This document shows positions 8,344 through 17,947 of a stretch of 36,954 nt of DNA, piece by piece. The position numbers and the translations under genes are program-made. Under the pieces are notes generated by a model. It was given only the letters and a program-made list of their open reading frames with translations. It was not told where the DNA came from and did no database searches. Where the stretch lies: positions 1-36,954 of the forward strand of contig NZ_VBVX01000026.1 of assembly GCF_005981925.1 (NCBI RefSeq), read 5' to 3'. How positions within the stretch are numbered: the first letter of the stretch is position 1; each line of letters starts with the position of its first letter. This DNA is from Streptomyces albidochromogenes (lineage in GTDB: Bacteria; Actinomycetota; Actinomycetes; Streptomycetales; Streptomycetaceae).

Positions 8344-9075
8344 ATGAGCACGCGAGCACGCATCCTGGAAGTGGCCGCAGGGCTGGTCGCGCGGTCACCG
8401 GACGGGGACATCTCCACGCGCGCCGTGTGTGAGGCGGCGCAGGTCGGCGCTCCCGCGCTCTACCGGCACTTCGGCGACAAGGAGGGGCTGCTCTCGGCCG
8501 TGGTCGACCACGGCTTCGACCAGTACCTGGCCACGAAGCGACAGCGCGAACCCGGCCCGGACCCGGTCCAGGACCTGCGCGACGGCTGGGACGGCCACGT
8601 GGACTTCGCCCTGCGCAACCCGAACCTGTACCGCCTGATGAACTCGCCCGCGATGCGCACACCCCCGGCCTCGGCCCTGGAGTCGCACATCATCCTCACC
8701 CGGGTGCTGGAGAGGGCCGCCGTTCAGGGCAGGTTGCGGATGGCGCCCGAACCGGCCGCCCAGATGATCATGTCGGCGAACGTCGGCGTGGCCCTCATGC
8801 TCGTCTCCCGCCCGACGACGTTCACCGACGGCGGCACCTCGGCCCGCGTACGCGACGCCGTGCACGCCGCCGTCCTCGTGCCCGGCGCGACCGCCGCGCC
8901 GGCTCCGTCCCACGACACCGGAGAAGCCGGCGGGACCGACGAGGCGGAGGTGGCGACGGCGGCGGCCCGGCTGAACGCCCTGCTGCGCCGCTCACCCCGG
9001 TCGCCGCTGAGCCCCGCCGAGACCGGCCTGCTGTCGGAGTGGCTCGACCGGCTGTCCACCACGCGCACCGGCTGA
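8344..9075 (+). CDS. TetR/AcrR-family transcriptional regulator
   Basis: This 243-residue regulator has an N-terminal TetR helix-turn-helix (T-R-A-V-C-E-A-A-Q-V-G..A-L-Y-R-H-F-G-D-K-E-G-L-L, residues 20-55). It is followed by an all-helical ligand-binding domain and a longer, Ala/Glu/Thr-rich C-terminal extension (from about residue 185). The start at ATG 8344 has no ribosome binding site; a TAGCGT hexamer 7 nt upstream suggests a leaderless mRNA. It sits just downstream of the SDR gene and may regulate it, but no palindromic operator stands out. A strong bidirectional hairpin follows the stop. Confidence 0.9.
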   Translation: MSTRARILEVAAGLVARSPDGDISTRAVCEAAQVGAPALYRHFGDKEGLLSAVVDHGFDQYLATKRQREPGPDPVQDLRDGWDGHVDFALRNPNLYRLMNSPAMRTPPASALESHIILTRVLERAAVQGRLRMAPEPAAQMIMSANVGVALMLVSRPTTFTDGGTSARVRDAVHAAVLVPGATAAPAPSHDTGEAGGTDEAEVATAAARLNALLRRSPRSPLSPAETGLLSEWLDRLSTTRTG

Positions 9076-9098
9076 CCCGGCCCTGATACGCCGAAGAA

Positions 9099-9126
9099 GC
9101 GGGGGCGGCCGGGTGGCCGCCCCCGC
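9099..9126. terminator. Bidirectional hairpin terminator
   Basis: A perfect 12-bp stem (9099-9110 with 9115-9126) and a GGGT loop lie between the convergent tetR-type and DUF305 genes. There is no T-tract, as is usual for Streptomyces terminators. Confidence 0.75.
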
Positions 9127-9142
9127 CTCGCGGCTCCTGCGG

Positions 9143-9787
9143 TCAGTTCGCGCCGAGGAGTGCGTTCATGCGCCTGATCTCGGCGCTCTGCGAGGTCACG
9201 ATGTCACCGGCCATCTCCTTGGCCGGACGGTGGGCCCCGTCCGACCGCTCGGTCCTGGCCATCGCGACCGCCCCCTCGTGGTGCTCGACCATCATGGTCA
9301 GGAACGCGGTGTCGAACGCCTCGCCGGACGACTTCTCCAGCGCGTCCATCTCCTCGGACGCCATCATCCCGGCCGCCGAATGCCCGGCGTGGCCGCCGGT
9401 GGCGCCCTCCTCGGGAACATCCTCGCCCCAGGCGGTGAGCCAGCCGGACAGCGTGCGGATCTCCGGGCCCTGGGCCTTCTCGATCCGCGCGGCCAGCTGC
9501 TTGACCTCGGTGGACCGCGCCCGGGTCGCCGCCAGCCCGGCCATGGCCACGGCCTGCCGGTGGTGCGGGATCATCCCCTTCGCGAAGGAGACGTCGGCGG
9601 CGTTCCAGGCGCGCCCGGCCGAGGACGCGGAGGGTGCGGCACTCGTGCCGTGACCGGCGTGAGCGGCCGGGCTGTCCCCTCCCCCGCCGCAGGCTGCCAG
9701 CAAGGCGGCGGTGGTGGCCGCGGCCGCGACGGCGGCGGCGCGGCGGACAGTGAGACGGTATGCGGTCGTGAAACGGCATGCGGTCAT
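9143..9787 (-). CDS. DUF305 lipoprotein
   Basis: ATG 9787 was chosen because AGGAG lies 10 nt upstream and a signal peptide follows immediately; longer versions add an implausible N-terminus. The 214-residue product has a lipobox LLAAC with Cys33, so it should be a lipoprotein on the outer face of the membrane. It then carries the two repeated DUF305 motifs, M-I-P-H-H-R-Q-A-V-A-M-A and M-V-E-H-H-E-G-A-V-A-M-A, in a ferritin-like four-helix arrangement, with a His-rich linker (H-A-G-H) between. DUF305 proteins are often near copper or other metal genes, so metal binding is plausible but not shown. It lies 92 nt downstream of a DUF6153 gene. Confidence 0.85.
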   Translation of the reverse strand: MTACRFTTAYRLTVRRAAAVAAAATTAALLAACGGGGDSPAAHAGHGTSAAPSASSAGRAWNAADVSFAKGMIPHHRQAVAMAGLAATRARSTEVKQLAARIEKAQGPEIRTLSGWLTAWGEDVPEEGATGGHAGHSAAGMMASEEMDALEKSSGEAFDTAFLTMMVEHHEGAVAMARTERSDGAHRPAKEMAGDIVTSQSAEIRRMNALLGAN

Positions 9788-9879
9788 GGTGGTGCGACTC
9801 CTGTGTTCGCGCACGGATTCAAGGCATGGCTGTGGACGGCGTGGCAGCCGGCCGCGGCGGCCGGGCACGCCGGGGCCGC

Positions 9880-10293
9880 CTATACGCGCAGGAGTTGCAG
9901 TTCGCTCAGTGAGGGCGGGGCCCGCCCGCCGGGCGCCGCCGCGGCGAGGAACGCCGTACCGTCCGCCGCCCCGAAGGCGGCGGCCCCGGCGGGAGCCGGC
10001 GCGGGCAGTGCGGGCGCACCGCTCGTACCGCCGGCGGCGCAGGTTGAGTCGGCGTGCTCGACATGGCCGCCGGCGCCGCCCCCGTCGTGCCCCGCGTGCG
10101 CGCAGACCTCGCCGGCGGGCGGGTGCGGGTGCGAAGGGGCCGCGTGGCGGACGTCCGGCAGAGCGTGGGCCGGCTGCGGAGGGGCCGCGGGCCCCAGTCC
10201 GTGCATGGCCAGGAGGCCCCCGAGCACGGCCGGCAGGAGCAGGGCGTACAGCCGTGCCCCGAGGGGCCGTGCCGGGCGCGTCCGCTGACTCAT
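9880..10293 (-). CDS. DUF6153-type His/Pro-rich membrane protein
   Basis: This 137-residue protein has a short basic N-terminus, one hydrophobic segment (about residues 14-33), a His-rich middle (HPHPP, CAHAGHDGG, HVEHADSTC) and a conserved-looking tail PPSLSELQLLRV. The layout fits the actinobacterial DUF6153 family, commonly found beside DUF305 genes, as here. The clustered His and Cys suggest metal binding outside the membrane; this is inference. ATG 10293 has no clear ribosome binding site, but TAGGAT lies 6 nt upstream, suggesting a leaderless transcript that may continue into the DUF305 gene. Confidence 0.65.
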   Translation of the reverse strand: MSQRTRPARPLGARLYALLLPAVLGGLLAMHGLGPAAPPQPAHALPDVRHAAPSHPHPPAGEVCAHAGHDGGGAGGHVEHADSTCAAGGTSGAPALPAPAPAGAAAFGAADGTAFLAAAAPGGRAPPSLSELQLLRV

Positions 10294-10299
10294 GCCCGC

Positions 10300-10305
10300 A
10301 TCCTA
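10300..10305 (-). promoter_or_regulatory. Candidate -10 of a leaderless DUF6153 promoter
   Basis: On the minus strand TAGGAT lies 6 nt before ATG 10293, with no ribosome binding site between. It sits in the 128-nt divergent spacer shared with the acyltransferase gene. Confidence 0.4.
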
Positions 10306-10421
10306 GTCGGCGCCCCGGACCCGACGCCCAGTGCCGCCCCTGATGCCAAGTCAGTAAAGTCGGAACGGGCCGGCACCGGCCCCAGCCCTGGAGCCGATCC
10401 GGCAGAACTAGGAGCCGCCCC

Positions 10422-11123
10422 GTGTTCTATCACGTGCTCAAGTACGTCCTTCTCGGGCCACTGCTGAGACTGCTCTTCCGGCCCAGGATCGAGGGGCTCG
10501 AGCACATCCCCGACGACGGCGCCGCGATCGTCGCGGGCAACCACCTGTCGTTCTCCGACCACTTCCTGATGCCCGCGATCATCAAGCGGCGCATCACGTT
10601 CCTCGCCAAGGCCGAGTACTTCACAGGTCCGGGCCTCAAGGGCAGGCTGACCGCCGCCTTCTTCCGCAGCGCCGGTCAGATCCCGGTCGACCGGTCCGGC
10701 AAGGAGGCCGGGAAGGCCGCGATCCGCGAGGGCCTCGGCGTACTGGGCAAGGGAGAGCTGCTGGGCATCTACCCCGAGGGCACCCGCTCGCACGACGGCC
10801 GGCTCTACAAGGGCAAGGTCGGGGTCGCCGCGATGGCGCTCCAGGCGCGCGTGCCCGTGGTGCCGTGCGCGATGGTCGGCACGTTCGAGATCCAGCCGCC
10901 GGGTCAGGTCGTACCGCGCATCAAGCGGGTGACCATCCGGTTCGGCGAGCCGCTGGACTTCTCGCGGTACGAGGGGATGGAGAACGAGAAGGCGGCGCTG
11001 CGCGCGGTCACCGACGAGATCATGTACGCGATCCTCGACCTGTCCGGGCAGGAGTACGTCGACCGGTACGCCGCCGAGGTCAAGGCGGAGCAGGCGAAGA
11101 AGTTCCCCAGGCTCCGACGCTGA
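10422..11123 (+). CDS. Lysophospholipid acyltransferase (PlsC family)
   Basis: The 233-residue product has the acyltransferase block I H-x4-D (His41-Asp46 in NHLSFSD), block III Y-P-E-G-T-R, and the later V-P-V-V-P region. These are the catalytic and glycerol-phosphate-binding motifs of 1-acyl-glycerol-3-phosphate acyltransferases. It should act at the membrane, adding the second acyl chain in phosphatidic acid synthesis, although actinobacterial paralogues can have other acceptors. The GTG start at 10422 has GGAG 7 nt upstream. It stands alone, divergent from the DUF6153 gene and followed 64 nt later by a gene with its own putative leaderless promoter. Confidence 0.88.
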   Translation: MFYHVLKYVLLGPLLRLLFRPRIEGLEHIPDDGAAIVAGNHLSFSDHFLMPAIIKRRITFLAKAEYFTGPGLKGRLTAAFFRSAGQIPVDRSGKEAGKAAIREGLGVLGKGELLGIYPEGTRSHDGRLYKGKVGVAAMALQARVPVVPCAMVGTFEIQPPGQVVPRIKRVTIRFGEPLDFSRYEGMENEKAALRAVTDEIMYAILDLSGQEYVDRYAAEVKAEQAKKFPRLRR

Positions 11124-11174
11124 CGGCGAATCAGCGGACGGCGAACGGCGCTCCGCGGACGCTTCCCCGGCGCA

Positions 11175-11180
11175 TAGCGT
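11175..11180 (+). promoter_or_regulatory. Candidate -10 of a leaderless epimerase promoter
   Basis: TAGCGT lies exactly 7 nt before ATG 11188, the same hexamer and spacing as upstream of the TetR gene at 8344. No ribosome binding site is present. Confidence 0.45.
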
Positions 11181-11187
11181 CCACGGC

Positions 11188-12234
11188 ATGACCAAGGGAA
11201 ACGCGTTCGTCATCGGAGCTACGGGACAGATCGGGCGGGCGGCCGTACGGGCACTCGCCGAGGACGGCTGGGACGTGACGGCGGCGTCGCGCGGCGGTGG
11301 CCGCGACGGGACGTGGCCGCGGGACGTGCGGTCCGTGGCGCTCGACCGGGACGACGACGCGGCGCTCGCCGCCGCGCTCGGTACTGGCTGCGACGTCCTG
11401 GTGGACATGGTCGCGATGGAGGAGCGGCACGCGGCGCAGCTGACCGGACTCGCGGACCGGATCGGCTCCGCCGTCGTCATCTCCAGTGGCGCCGTGTATG
11501 AGGACGACAAGGGGCGGAGCTTCGACACCCAGGCCGAGCCCGACGGCTTTCCGCGGTACCCGGTGCCGATCCGTGAGACGCAGCCGGTCGTCGCGCCGGG
11601 AGGCGCGACGTACGGGACCAGGAAGGTCGCGATCGAACGGCGTCTGCTGGCGGCCGGCGACCGGCTGCCGACGACCGTCCTGCGGGCGGGCGCGGTCCAC
11701 GGGCCGCACTGCCGGACTCCGCGGGAGATCCATTTCGTCAAGCGGGTGCTGGACGGCCGGCCCGTGCGCGTCCTGGCGCACGGCGGGCGCAGCCGGTTCC
11801 ACCCGGTGCACGTGTCGAACGTTGGGGAGCTGATCCGTCTGGCGGCGGCGCGGCCGGGTGCGCGGGTGCTCAACGCGGGCGACCCCGACGTTCCGACGGT
11901 CGCGGAGATCAGTACGGCGATCGACGCCGTCATGGGGGTAGGGAGCGAGCTGGTCCTGGTGGACGGGCCCCCGCCGGTGGGCACGGTCGGGGAGACGCCC
12001 TGGAGCGGCGGTCATCCCGTCGTCTACGACATGTCCGCCGCCGAGCGCGAGCTGGGCTACCGGGCTGTCACCGGGTACGCCGAGTCCCTGCCCGCCACCG
12101 TGGAATGGCTGGCGGGGGTGCTCCGTCACCAGGACTGGCGGGAGGCGTTCCCGAAGCTGTCGCAGCGGTACGCCCCCGACGGCGACGGGCCGTTCGACTA
12201 CGCCCAGGAGGATGCCTGGCTGGCCGGCCGGTAG
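11188..12234 (+). CDS. NAD-dependent epimerase/dehydratase-like protein
   Basis: This 348-residue extended-SDR-like protein opens with a Rossmann motif G-A-T-G-Q-I-G. A V-I-S-S-G-A-V-Y-E strand and Y-G-T-R-K (a Y-x3-K catalytic pair) follow, then an R-A-G-A-V-H-G-P segment typical of the sugar-nucleotide epimerase/dehydratase and isoflavone-reductase groups. The substrate cannot be told. It has no ribosome binding site but a TAGCGT 7 nt before the ATG. A 15-bp hairpin starts 7 nt after the stop. Confidence 0.85.
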   Translation: MTKGNAFVIGATGQIGRAAVRALAEDGWDVTAASRGGGRDGTWPRDVRSVALDRDDDAALAAALGTGCDVLVDMVAMEERHAAQLTGLADRIGSAVVISSGAVYEDDKGRSFDTQAEPDGFPRYPVPIRETQPVVAPGGATYGTRKVAIERRLLAAGDRLPTTVLRAGAVHGPHCRTPREIHFVKRVLDGRPVRVLAHGGRSRFHPVHVSNVGELIRLAAARPGARVLNAGDPDVPTVAEISTAIDAVMGVGSELVLVDGPPPVGTVGETPWSGGHPVVYDMSAAERELGYRAVTGYAESLPATVEWLAGVLRHQDWREAFPKLSQRYAPDGDGPFDYAQEDAWLAGR

Positions 12235-12240
12235 ACATGA

Positions 12241-12274
12241 GGAGGGGGCGGCCGGAACCCCGGCCGCCCCCTCC
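12241..12274. terminator. Bidirectional hairpin terminator
   Basis: A perfect 15-bp stem (12241-12255 with 12260-12274) with a 4-nt AACC loop lies between the convergent epimerase-like and aminopeptidase genes. It has no T-tract. Confidence 0.8.
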
Positions 12275-12288
12275 CGCGTTTCAGGCCG

Positions 12289-13875
12289 TTACGGCTTGGG
12301 CGTGGCGTGCGGGGCGCACGTCACGTCGCGGCTGTCGGTCTTCCCGGTCAGCAGGTAGGTGTCGACCCGGTCATTCACGCAGGGGTTCGCGATCCCGGTG
12401 ACGCCGTGCGAGCCGGCGTCCTTCTCGGTGATCAGGCGCGAGCCCTTGAAGCGCTTGTGCAGCTCGACGGCGCCCTCGTACGGAGTGGCGGCGTCACGCT
12501 CGGCCTGCACGATCAGGACCGGCGGCAGCCCCTTGCCGGACTTGACGTTCAGCGGGGTGTGCTGCTTCGACGACCAGGTGGCGCAGGGCAGGTTCATCCA
12601 GGCGTTGGCCCACGTCATGAACGGGTGGTCCTTGTGCAGCCTGGTGTTGTCCCGGTCCCACGTCTTCCAGCTGGTGGGCCACTTGGCGTCGGCGCACTCG
12701 ACGGCCGTGTAGACGGCGTTGCCGTTCTCCGAGGACGCGTTGCCCGCCGTGTCCGACAGGTCGGGCGCGATCTCGTCGACGAGGGCCTGCGTGTCGCCCG
12801 CGACGTACTTGCTCCAGATCTCGGCGGTGTGCGCCCAGGCGGAGTCGTAGTAGGGCGCGCTCTGGAAGAAGCCGACGAGCTCGGCGGGGCCGACGACGCC
12901 GCCGATGGGGCTCTTCTTGGCGGCGGCGCGCAGCTTCACCCACTGCTGCTCGACCTTCTCGGGGGTGTCCCCGAGGTGGTAGGTGGCGTCGTTCTTGGCC
13001 ACCCACTGCTTCCAGTCGTCCCAGCGCATCTGGAAGGCGACGTCCTGGTCCAGGTTGGCCTGGTACCAGATCTTCTCCTTCGACGGGTTGACCACGCTGT
13101 CGACGACCATGCGGCGGACGTGGCCCGGGAACAGCGTTCCGTAGACCGCGCCGAGGTAGGTGCCGTAGGAGACACCGAGGAAGTTCAGCTTCCGCTCACC
13201 GAGCGCGGCCCGGACGACGTCCAGGTCGCGAGCCGTGTTCGGGGTGGTCATGTGCGGCAGGATCCAGCCGCTGCGCTCCTGGCAGCCGTCCGCGTACTCG
13301 GCGGCGAGCTTGCGCTGGGCGCGCTTGTCGGCCTCGCTGTCGGGCACCGGGTCGAGCTTCGGCGCCTTGACGAACTCCTGCGGGTCGACGCAGGAGATGG
13401 GCGAGGAGTGGCCGACACCGCGGGGGTCGAAGCCCACGAAGTCGTACGCCTTGGCCAGCTTCGTGTAGATCGGGTTCTTCTTGGTGACGCGGGTGGGGAA
13501 GCGCATGCCCGAGCCGCCGGGGCCGCCGGGGTTGTAGAGGAGCGCGCCCTGGCGGTCCGCCTCGGAGCCGGTGTTGCCGACGCGGTCGACCGCGATCTTG
13601 ATCTTCCGGCCGTTGGGCTTGGCGTAGTCGACCGGGACGGTGACCCAGCCGCACTGGATGGGCTGGTCGAGGCCCCAGTCGGCCGGGCAGTCGCGCCAGT
13701 CGATGCCGGACTTCGCGGCCCGCTGGGCGGCGATCTGAACGCCGCGCGCCTCGGACGTGCTGGTGACGCTGGTGCTGCGGCCCTCGGCGCCGGCGGCCGG
13801 CGCGGACATCGCGCCGGCCATCAAGGTGCCCGCTATGAGAGTGCCGGCGGAGCCGAGCGCTGCTGAACGTCGCAA
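12289..13875 (-). CDS. Secreted tripeptidyl aminopeptidase, alpha/beta hydrolase (S33)
   Basis: The 528-residue protein starts at TTG 13875, supported by GGGGAGG 6 nt upstream. An N-terminal signal peptide (about residues 1-30, ending A-P-A-A-G-A) marks it for export. The alpha/beta-hydrolase core has an oxyanion region N-P-G-G-P-G-G-S-G, nucleophile Ser236 in GVSYG, an acidic residue in QAERDAATPYEG, and a catalytic His in GSHGVTG. The C-terminal part matches the TAP-like domain of Streptomyces tripeptidyl aminopeptidases, which remove N-terminal tripeptides from extracellular proteins. It is monocistronic, bounded by the hairpin at 12241-12274 and 173 nt upstream. Confidence 0.9.
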   Translation of the reverse strand: MRRSAALGSAGTLIAGTLMAGAMSAPAAGAEGRSTSVTSTSEARGVQIAAQRAAKSGIDWRDCPADWGLDQPIQCGWVTVPVDYAKPNGRKIKIAVDRVGNTGSEADRQGALLYNPGGPGGSGMRFPTRVTKKNPIYTKLAKAYDFVGFDPRGVGHSSPISCVDPQEFVKAPKLDPVPDSEADKRAQRKLAAEYADGCQERSGWILPHMTTPNTARDLDVVRAALGERKLNFLGVSYGTYLGAVYGTLFPGHVRRMVVDSVVNPSKEKIWYQANLDQDVAFQMRWDDWKQWVAKNDATYHLGDTPEKVEQQWVKLRAAAKKSPIGGVVGPAELVGFFQSAPYYDSAWAHTAEIWSKYVAGDTQALVDEIAPDLSDTAGNASSENGNAVYTAVECADAKWPTSWKTWDRDNTRLHKDHPFMTWANAWMNLPCATWSSKQHTPLNVKSGKGLPPVLIVQAERDAATPYEGAVELHKRFKGSRLITEKDAGSHGVTGIANPCVNDRVDTYLLTGKTDSRDVTCAPHATPKP

Positions 13876-14048
13876 GTGGTGCCTCCCCCTGTGAGTGTTG
13901 TGGCGTACGTGACGAAAGTGGTCATGAGTCCGTACGGGTACTGGCGCATCCTGTCGTCTGAACGGTCCCGGGCAACAGGCCGTACGGGCGTTTCTTTACC
14001 AATCCCATAACCGGAGAGCCGTGTCCCGCTGAGCGGTGCACTTGGCCG

Positions 14049-14816
14049 TCACCCGAATGTCCGAAGTGCCCGGTCCAGTACCCGGCGCAGCCTCAGCGCG
14101 TCGGCCGCCACCGCCGTGACCAGCACGGCGGGCCCGGCGAGCGGGGTGAGCACCGCGTTGTCACCCAGAAGGGCCGCTTCCGGCGGACTGCGCTCGAATT
14201 CCGGACGTACGACGAGGAGTTGGCCGACCGCCCTGTTCCCGCCCAGCACCGCCGCGCCGTCCCAGCCGCCGGGGGCCCCGGGACCGTATGCCAGCTCCTG
14301 GTCGAGCAGCGGGCGGCCGGCCCGGTGGACGGTGAGGCGGGTGGTCAGCGTGCCGGTCTCCTCGCCGTACCGGCCGAGGATCTGCTCCTCGCGCAGGACC
14401 AGGCGGGCGCGGGCGGCGAGCTCCACGCGGGTGGTCATGCGCAGGTCGCTGCCGCGCGCCGAGATGAGCGCTTCCGGCAGCCAGCGCAGGCACGCGCCGG
14501 CTCCGGCCGTCAGCCGTACGTCGTAGCGGGCCGGCCGGCCGCCCCGGCCGGGCAGGGCGACCGTGGCCGCCGCCGAGTCCACGGTGAGCGCCGCACCGTC
14601 CCGCACCCCGGCCTCGATGGCCAGCCGGTCCCCGCCCAGCGGCGCGCTCATCGCCCCGACGACGGTGACACGGGCGTACGCGCCCGCGCCGCGCGTGCGG
14701 CGCAGGGCGAGCGGGCCGTCGCTCTCCAGCACGGGCAGCCGGGTGCCGCCGAGGCCGTCGGGCACGGCGGTGATCCTGGCCGTCGCCGCGACGCCCTCCG
14801 GCGCGAGGGCGGTCAC
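14049..14816 (-). CDS. ureD: Urease accessory protein UreD
   Basis: This is the last gene of the urease operon. GTG 14816 overlaps the ureG stop by 4 nt (GTGA), which sets the start. The 255-residue product has the UreD pattern: an N-terminal beta-rich region, then [12 protein letters not shown] and [15 protein letters not shown], typical of the family. UreD (UreH) is the scaffold that binds apo-urease together with UreF and UreG so that nickel can be delivered. Longer in-frame starts run back through ureG and are not credible. No clear terminator follows. Confidence 0.9.
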   Translation of the reverse strand: MTALAPEGVAATARITAVPDGLGGTRLPVLESDGPLALRRTRGAGAYARVTVVGAMSAPLGGDRLAIEAGVRDGAALTVDSAAATVALPGRGGRPARYDVRLTAGAGACLRWLPEALISARGSDLRMTTRVELAARARLVLREEQILGRYGEETGTLTTRLTVHRAGRPLLDQELAYGPGAPGGWDGAAVLGGNRAVGQLLVVRPEFERSPPEAALLGDNAVLTPLAGPAVLVTAVAADALRLRRVLDRALRTFG

Positions 14817-15490
14817 GCGGACCAGGCGGCGAGCTGACCGCGGACCCAGTCGGCCACCGGCTTCACGCCCTCGCCCGACGTCAGCGACGTGAAGGCGACG
14901 GGCAGTTCGCCGCGCTGGGTCCGGGCGTCGTGCGCCATGCGGCCGAGGTCGGAGCCGACGTACGGCGCGAGGTCGGTCTTGTTCACGACCAGCAGGTCGG
15001 CCGTCGTGACGCCCGGTCCGCCCTTGCGCGGGATGTCGTCCCCGCCGGCCACGTCGATGACGAAGACCTGCGCGTCGACGAGCCCTTTGGAGAAGGTGGC
15101 GGTCAGGTTGTCGCCGCCCGACTCCACCAGGATCAGGTCGAGCGGCCCCACCGCGTCCTCCAGGTCCTCGACCGCTTCGAGGTTGGCGGAGATGTCGTCC
15201 CGGATGGCGGTGTGCGGACAGGCGCCGGTCTCGACGGCCTGGATGCGCTCGGGCGGCAGAACGGCGTTGCGCAGGAGGAACTCCGCGTCCTCGCGCGTGT
15301 AGATGTCGTTGGTGACGACGGCGATGGAGTACGTGTCGCGCAGCGCGCGGCACAGGGCCGCGACGGTCGCGGTCTTGCCCGAGCCGACCGGGCCGCCGAG
15401 CCCGATGCGCAGGGCGCGCCTGGTGCCGTCGGACCGGGCGGCGTCGGCGCTGACCACCGTGGTCGTGTCGTGGCTGTGGTCGAGGTGCAT
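14813..15490 (-). CDS. ureG: Urease accessory GTPase UreG
   Basis: The 225-residue SIMIBI GTPase has the P-loop GPVGSGKT at 33-40, the nickel-binding Cys91-Pro92-His93, E-S-G-G-D-N-L (switch region) and the guanine-specificity motif N-K-T-D. It couples GTP hydrolysis to nickel insertion into urease. A short His-containing N-terminus (H-L-D-H-S-H-D) could add metal binding, partly standing in for the absent UreE. ATG 15490 has AGGAG 8 nt upstream. It overlaps ureD by 4 nt and is 22 nt from ureF. Confidence 0.96.
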   Translation of the reverse strand: MHLDHSHDTTTVVSADAARSDGTRRALRIGLGGPVGSGKTATVAALCRALRDTYSIAVVTNDIYTREDAEFLLRNAVLPPERIQAVETGACPHTAIRDDISANLEAVEDLEDAVGPLDLILVESGGDNLTATFSKGLVDAQVFVIDVAGGDDIPRKGGPGVTTADLLVVNKTDLAPYVGSDLGRMAHDARTQRGELPVAFTSLTSGEGVKPVADWVRGQLAAWSA

Positions 15491-15512
15491 GGTGTGCGGC
15501 TCCTAGGCGGTG

Positions 15513-16223
15513 TTACGAGGCGAAGAGGCGTACGGGCCATGCCGCGTGCGCCTGTGCCGTGATGTCGAGCAGCGGCGCGGAGGCCGCGGGCAGCGCGCCG
15601 GGGCCTTCGGCCGGGGCCCGGCGGCCGGCCTCGGCCGCGCGCCGCGCGACCTGGTCGAGTTCGGGGGCGAGGCGGGCGAGAACGGCGGTGGCCTCGAAGG
15701 GGTCGAGTCCCAGGAGGCGTACGACGGCGGTGGCGGGACCGCCGACGCTCTCGTACGCGACGCAGTGTGCGGCGTCCTCGGGTCCGAGGCCCGCGGCGTG
15801 CGCGGTGACGCCGAGCACGACGGGCTGGTGCGCGCCACGCGGACGCGCTGCGGCGAGCGCGTCGAGCGCGTCGCACGGCCAGGCGGCGCGGGCGGCCCGC
15901 ATGAGCTGGCGGCCGAGCTTGCGCGCCGTCGTCCGCAGGGCGGGTGACGGCGTGCGGGCGTCGGCGGCCTCGTCGAGGACGAGCGGGTCCGCGCCGACGG
16001 CCGCTGCGGCGGCCAGCGCCGCCGAGGTGAGCCCGGTCGTGTGCAGACGGCCCCGGCAGAAGGTCGCCAGGTCGGTGGCGTCGCGGATGCGTCCCGCCTT
16101 GACGGCGGCCTCGGCGCCGCCGGAGTGGGCGTGGCCCCCGGCCGGGAACCGGCCGTCGGCGAGGACGAGGAGGGCGGCCCGCGCCGCTCCCGGGGACGCG
16201 CCGTGCGGTGAGGTGGTGTCCAT
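15513..16223 (-). CDS. ureF: Urease accessory protein UreF
   Basis: The 236-residue all-helical protein begins at ATG 16223, just 2 nt after the ureC stop, with no obvious ribosome binding site, so translation is probably coupled. It shows the UreF signatures L-A-D-G-R-F-P-A-G-G-H-A-H-S-G-G-A-E near the N-terminus and A-H-C-V-A-Y-E-S later. UreF bridges UreD and UreG in the activation complex and modulates the GTPase. Extended starts inside ureC are out-of-frame readings of that gene. Confidence 0.92.
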   Translation of the reverse strand: MDTTSPHGASPGAARAALLVLADGRFPAGGHAHSGGAEAAVKAGRIRDATDLATFCRGRLHTTGLTSAALAAAAAVGADPLVLDEAADARTPSPALRTTARKLGRQLMRAARAAWPCDALDALAAARPRGAHQPVVLGVTAHAAGLGPEDAAHCVAYESVGGPATAVVRLLGLDPFEATAVLARLAPELDQVARRAAEAGRRAPAEGPGALPAASAPLLDITAQAHAAWPVRLFAS

Positions 16224-16225
16224 GG

Positions 16226-17947
16226 TCAGAAGAGGAAGTACCGCTGGGCCATGGGCAGTTCCGGGGCCGGCGCGGGCTCCACCGGATCGCCGTCGATCGT
16301 CACCGTGAAGGTGTCGGGGTCGACCTCGACCCGCGGCAGGGCGTCGTTCTCGCGCATGTCGGCCTTGGTGACGCGCCGCGTGTTCGTGATGGGGACGAAC
16401 CGCTTGCCGAGGCCGAGGCGTTCGGGCAGTCCGTCGTCGACCGCCGCCGGGGCGACGAAGTTGAACGAGTTGGCGGCCGGAGCCCTGCCGAGCGCGCCGA
16501 ACATCGGCCGGGGCAGCACCGGCTGCGGGGTGGGGATGGAGGCGTTGGCGTCGCCCATCTGCGCGTACGCGATCTGGCCGCCCTTGATGACGAGCTGCGG
16601 TTTGACGCCGAAGAAGGCCGGGTCCCACAGCACGAGGTCGGCGAGTTTCCCGCTCTCGACCGAACCGATCTCGTGGTCGAGGCCCTGCGCGACGGCCGGG
16701 TTGATCGTGTACTTGGCGACATAGCGACGTGCGCGGTGGTTGTCGGCGCGTCCGTCGCCCGGCAGGGCGCCCCGGCGCTTCTTCATGACGTGCGCGGTCT
16801 GCCAGGTGCGCAGCGCGACCTCGCCGACGCGGCCCATCGCCTGCGAGTCGGAGGAGATGATCGAGATGGCGCCGAGGTCGTGCAGGATGTCCTCGGCCGC
16901 GATGGTGGAGGGCCGGATCCGCGACTCGGCGAAGGCGAGGTCCTCCGGGACGGCCGGATTGAGGTGGTGGCACACCATCAGCATGTCGAGGTGTTCCTCG
17001 ATGGTGTTGACGGTGTGCGGCCGGGTCGGGTTGGTCGAGCTGGGCAGGACGTACGGCTCGGAGACGACCGTGATGATGTCCGGCGCGTGCCCGCCGCCCG
17101 CCCCCTCGGTGTGGTACGCGTGGATGGTGCGCCCGGCGATCGCGGCCAGGGTGTCGCCGACGAACCCGGCCTCGTTGAGCGTGTCGGTGTGGATGGCGAG
17201 CTGCGCGCCGGTCTCCTCGCACACGCCGAGGCAGGCGTCGATGACGGCGGGAGTGGCCCCCCAGTCCTCGTGGATCTTGAATCCCAGCGCGCCGCCGCGC
17301 AGTTGGGCGTGCATCGCGTCGCGGGACATGGTGTTGCCCTTGCCGAGCAGACCGATGTTGACCGGGTAGTGCTCCAGCGCCTCGAACATCCGGGCCAGAT
17401 GCCAGCCGCCGGGCGTGACGGTGGTCGCCTTGGTGCCCTCGGCGGGGCCGGTGCCGCCGCCGACGAGCGTGGTGATCCCCGAGGAGAGCGCCTGTTCGAC
17501 GACGGTCGGTGAGATGAAGTGGACGTGCGCGTCGATGGTACCGGCGGTGAGGATCTTCCCGTTGCCCGCGATGACCTCGGTCTCGGGGCCGATGACCAGG
17601 TCGGGGTGCACGCCGTCCATGGTGTCGGGGTTGCCGGCCTTTCCGATGCCGGTGACGCGCCCGTCCCGCAGGCCGACGTCGGCCTTGACGACGCCCCAGT
17701 GGTCGAGGATCACGGCGCCGGTGATGACGGTGTCGGGCGCCCCCTCGGCCCGGGTGGTGCGGGCCTGGCCCATGGACTCGCGGATGACCTTCCCGCCGCC
17801 GAACACCGCCTCGTCACCGGCGCGTCCGGGACCGCCGCAGCGGTCCTCCTCGATCTCGATGAGCAGGTCGGTGTCGGCGAGGCGGATGCGATCGCCGGTG
17901 GTGGGGCCGAACAGGTCGGCGTACACCGGGCGCTGGAGTTCAGGCAT
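16226..17947 (-). CDS. ureC: Urease alpha subunit
   Basis: ATG 17947 is preferred over GTG 17956 because GGAGG lies 8 nt before it and abuts the GTG. It overlaps ureB by 8 nt. At 573 residues it is full length. All nickel-site and catalytic residues are present: His141 and His143, carbamylated Lys224, His253, His279, flap Cys326-His327, and Asp367. These correspond to Klebsiella 134/136/217/246/272/319/320/360 with a constant offset of 7. The enzyme hydrolyses urea to ammonia and carbamate in the cytoplasm, supplying nitrogen and buffering pH. Nothing suggests inactivation. Confidence 0.98.
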   Translation of the reverse strand: MPELQRPVYADLFGPTTGDRIRLADTDLLIEIEEDRCGGPGRAGDEAVFGGGKVIRESMGQARTTRAEGAPDTVITGAVILDHWGVVKADVGLRDGRVTGIGKAGNPDTMDGVHPDLVIGPETEVIAGNGKILTAGTIDAHVHFISPTVVEQALSSGITTLVGGGTGPAEGTKATTVTPGGWHLARMFEALEHYPVNIGLLGKGNTMSRDAMHAQLRGGALGFKIHEDWGATPAVIDACLGVCEETGAQLAIHTDTLNEAGFVGDTLAAIAGRTIHAYHTEGAGGGHAPDIITVVSEPYVLPSSTNPTRPHTVNTIEEHLDMLMVCHHLNPAVPEDLAFAESRIRPSTIAAEDILHDLGAISIISSDSQAMGRVGEVALRTWQTAHVMKKRRGALPGDGRADNHRARRYVAKYTINPAVAQGLDHEIGSVESGKLADLVLWDPAFFGVKPQLVIKGGQIAYAQMGDANASIPTPQPVLPRPMFGALGRAPAANSFNFVAPAAVDDGLPERLGLGKRFVPITNTRRVTKADMRENDALPRVEVDPDTFTVTIDGDPVEPAPAPELPMAQRYFLF

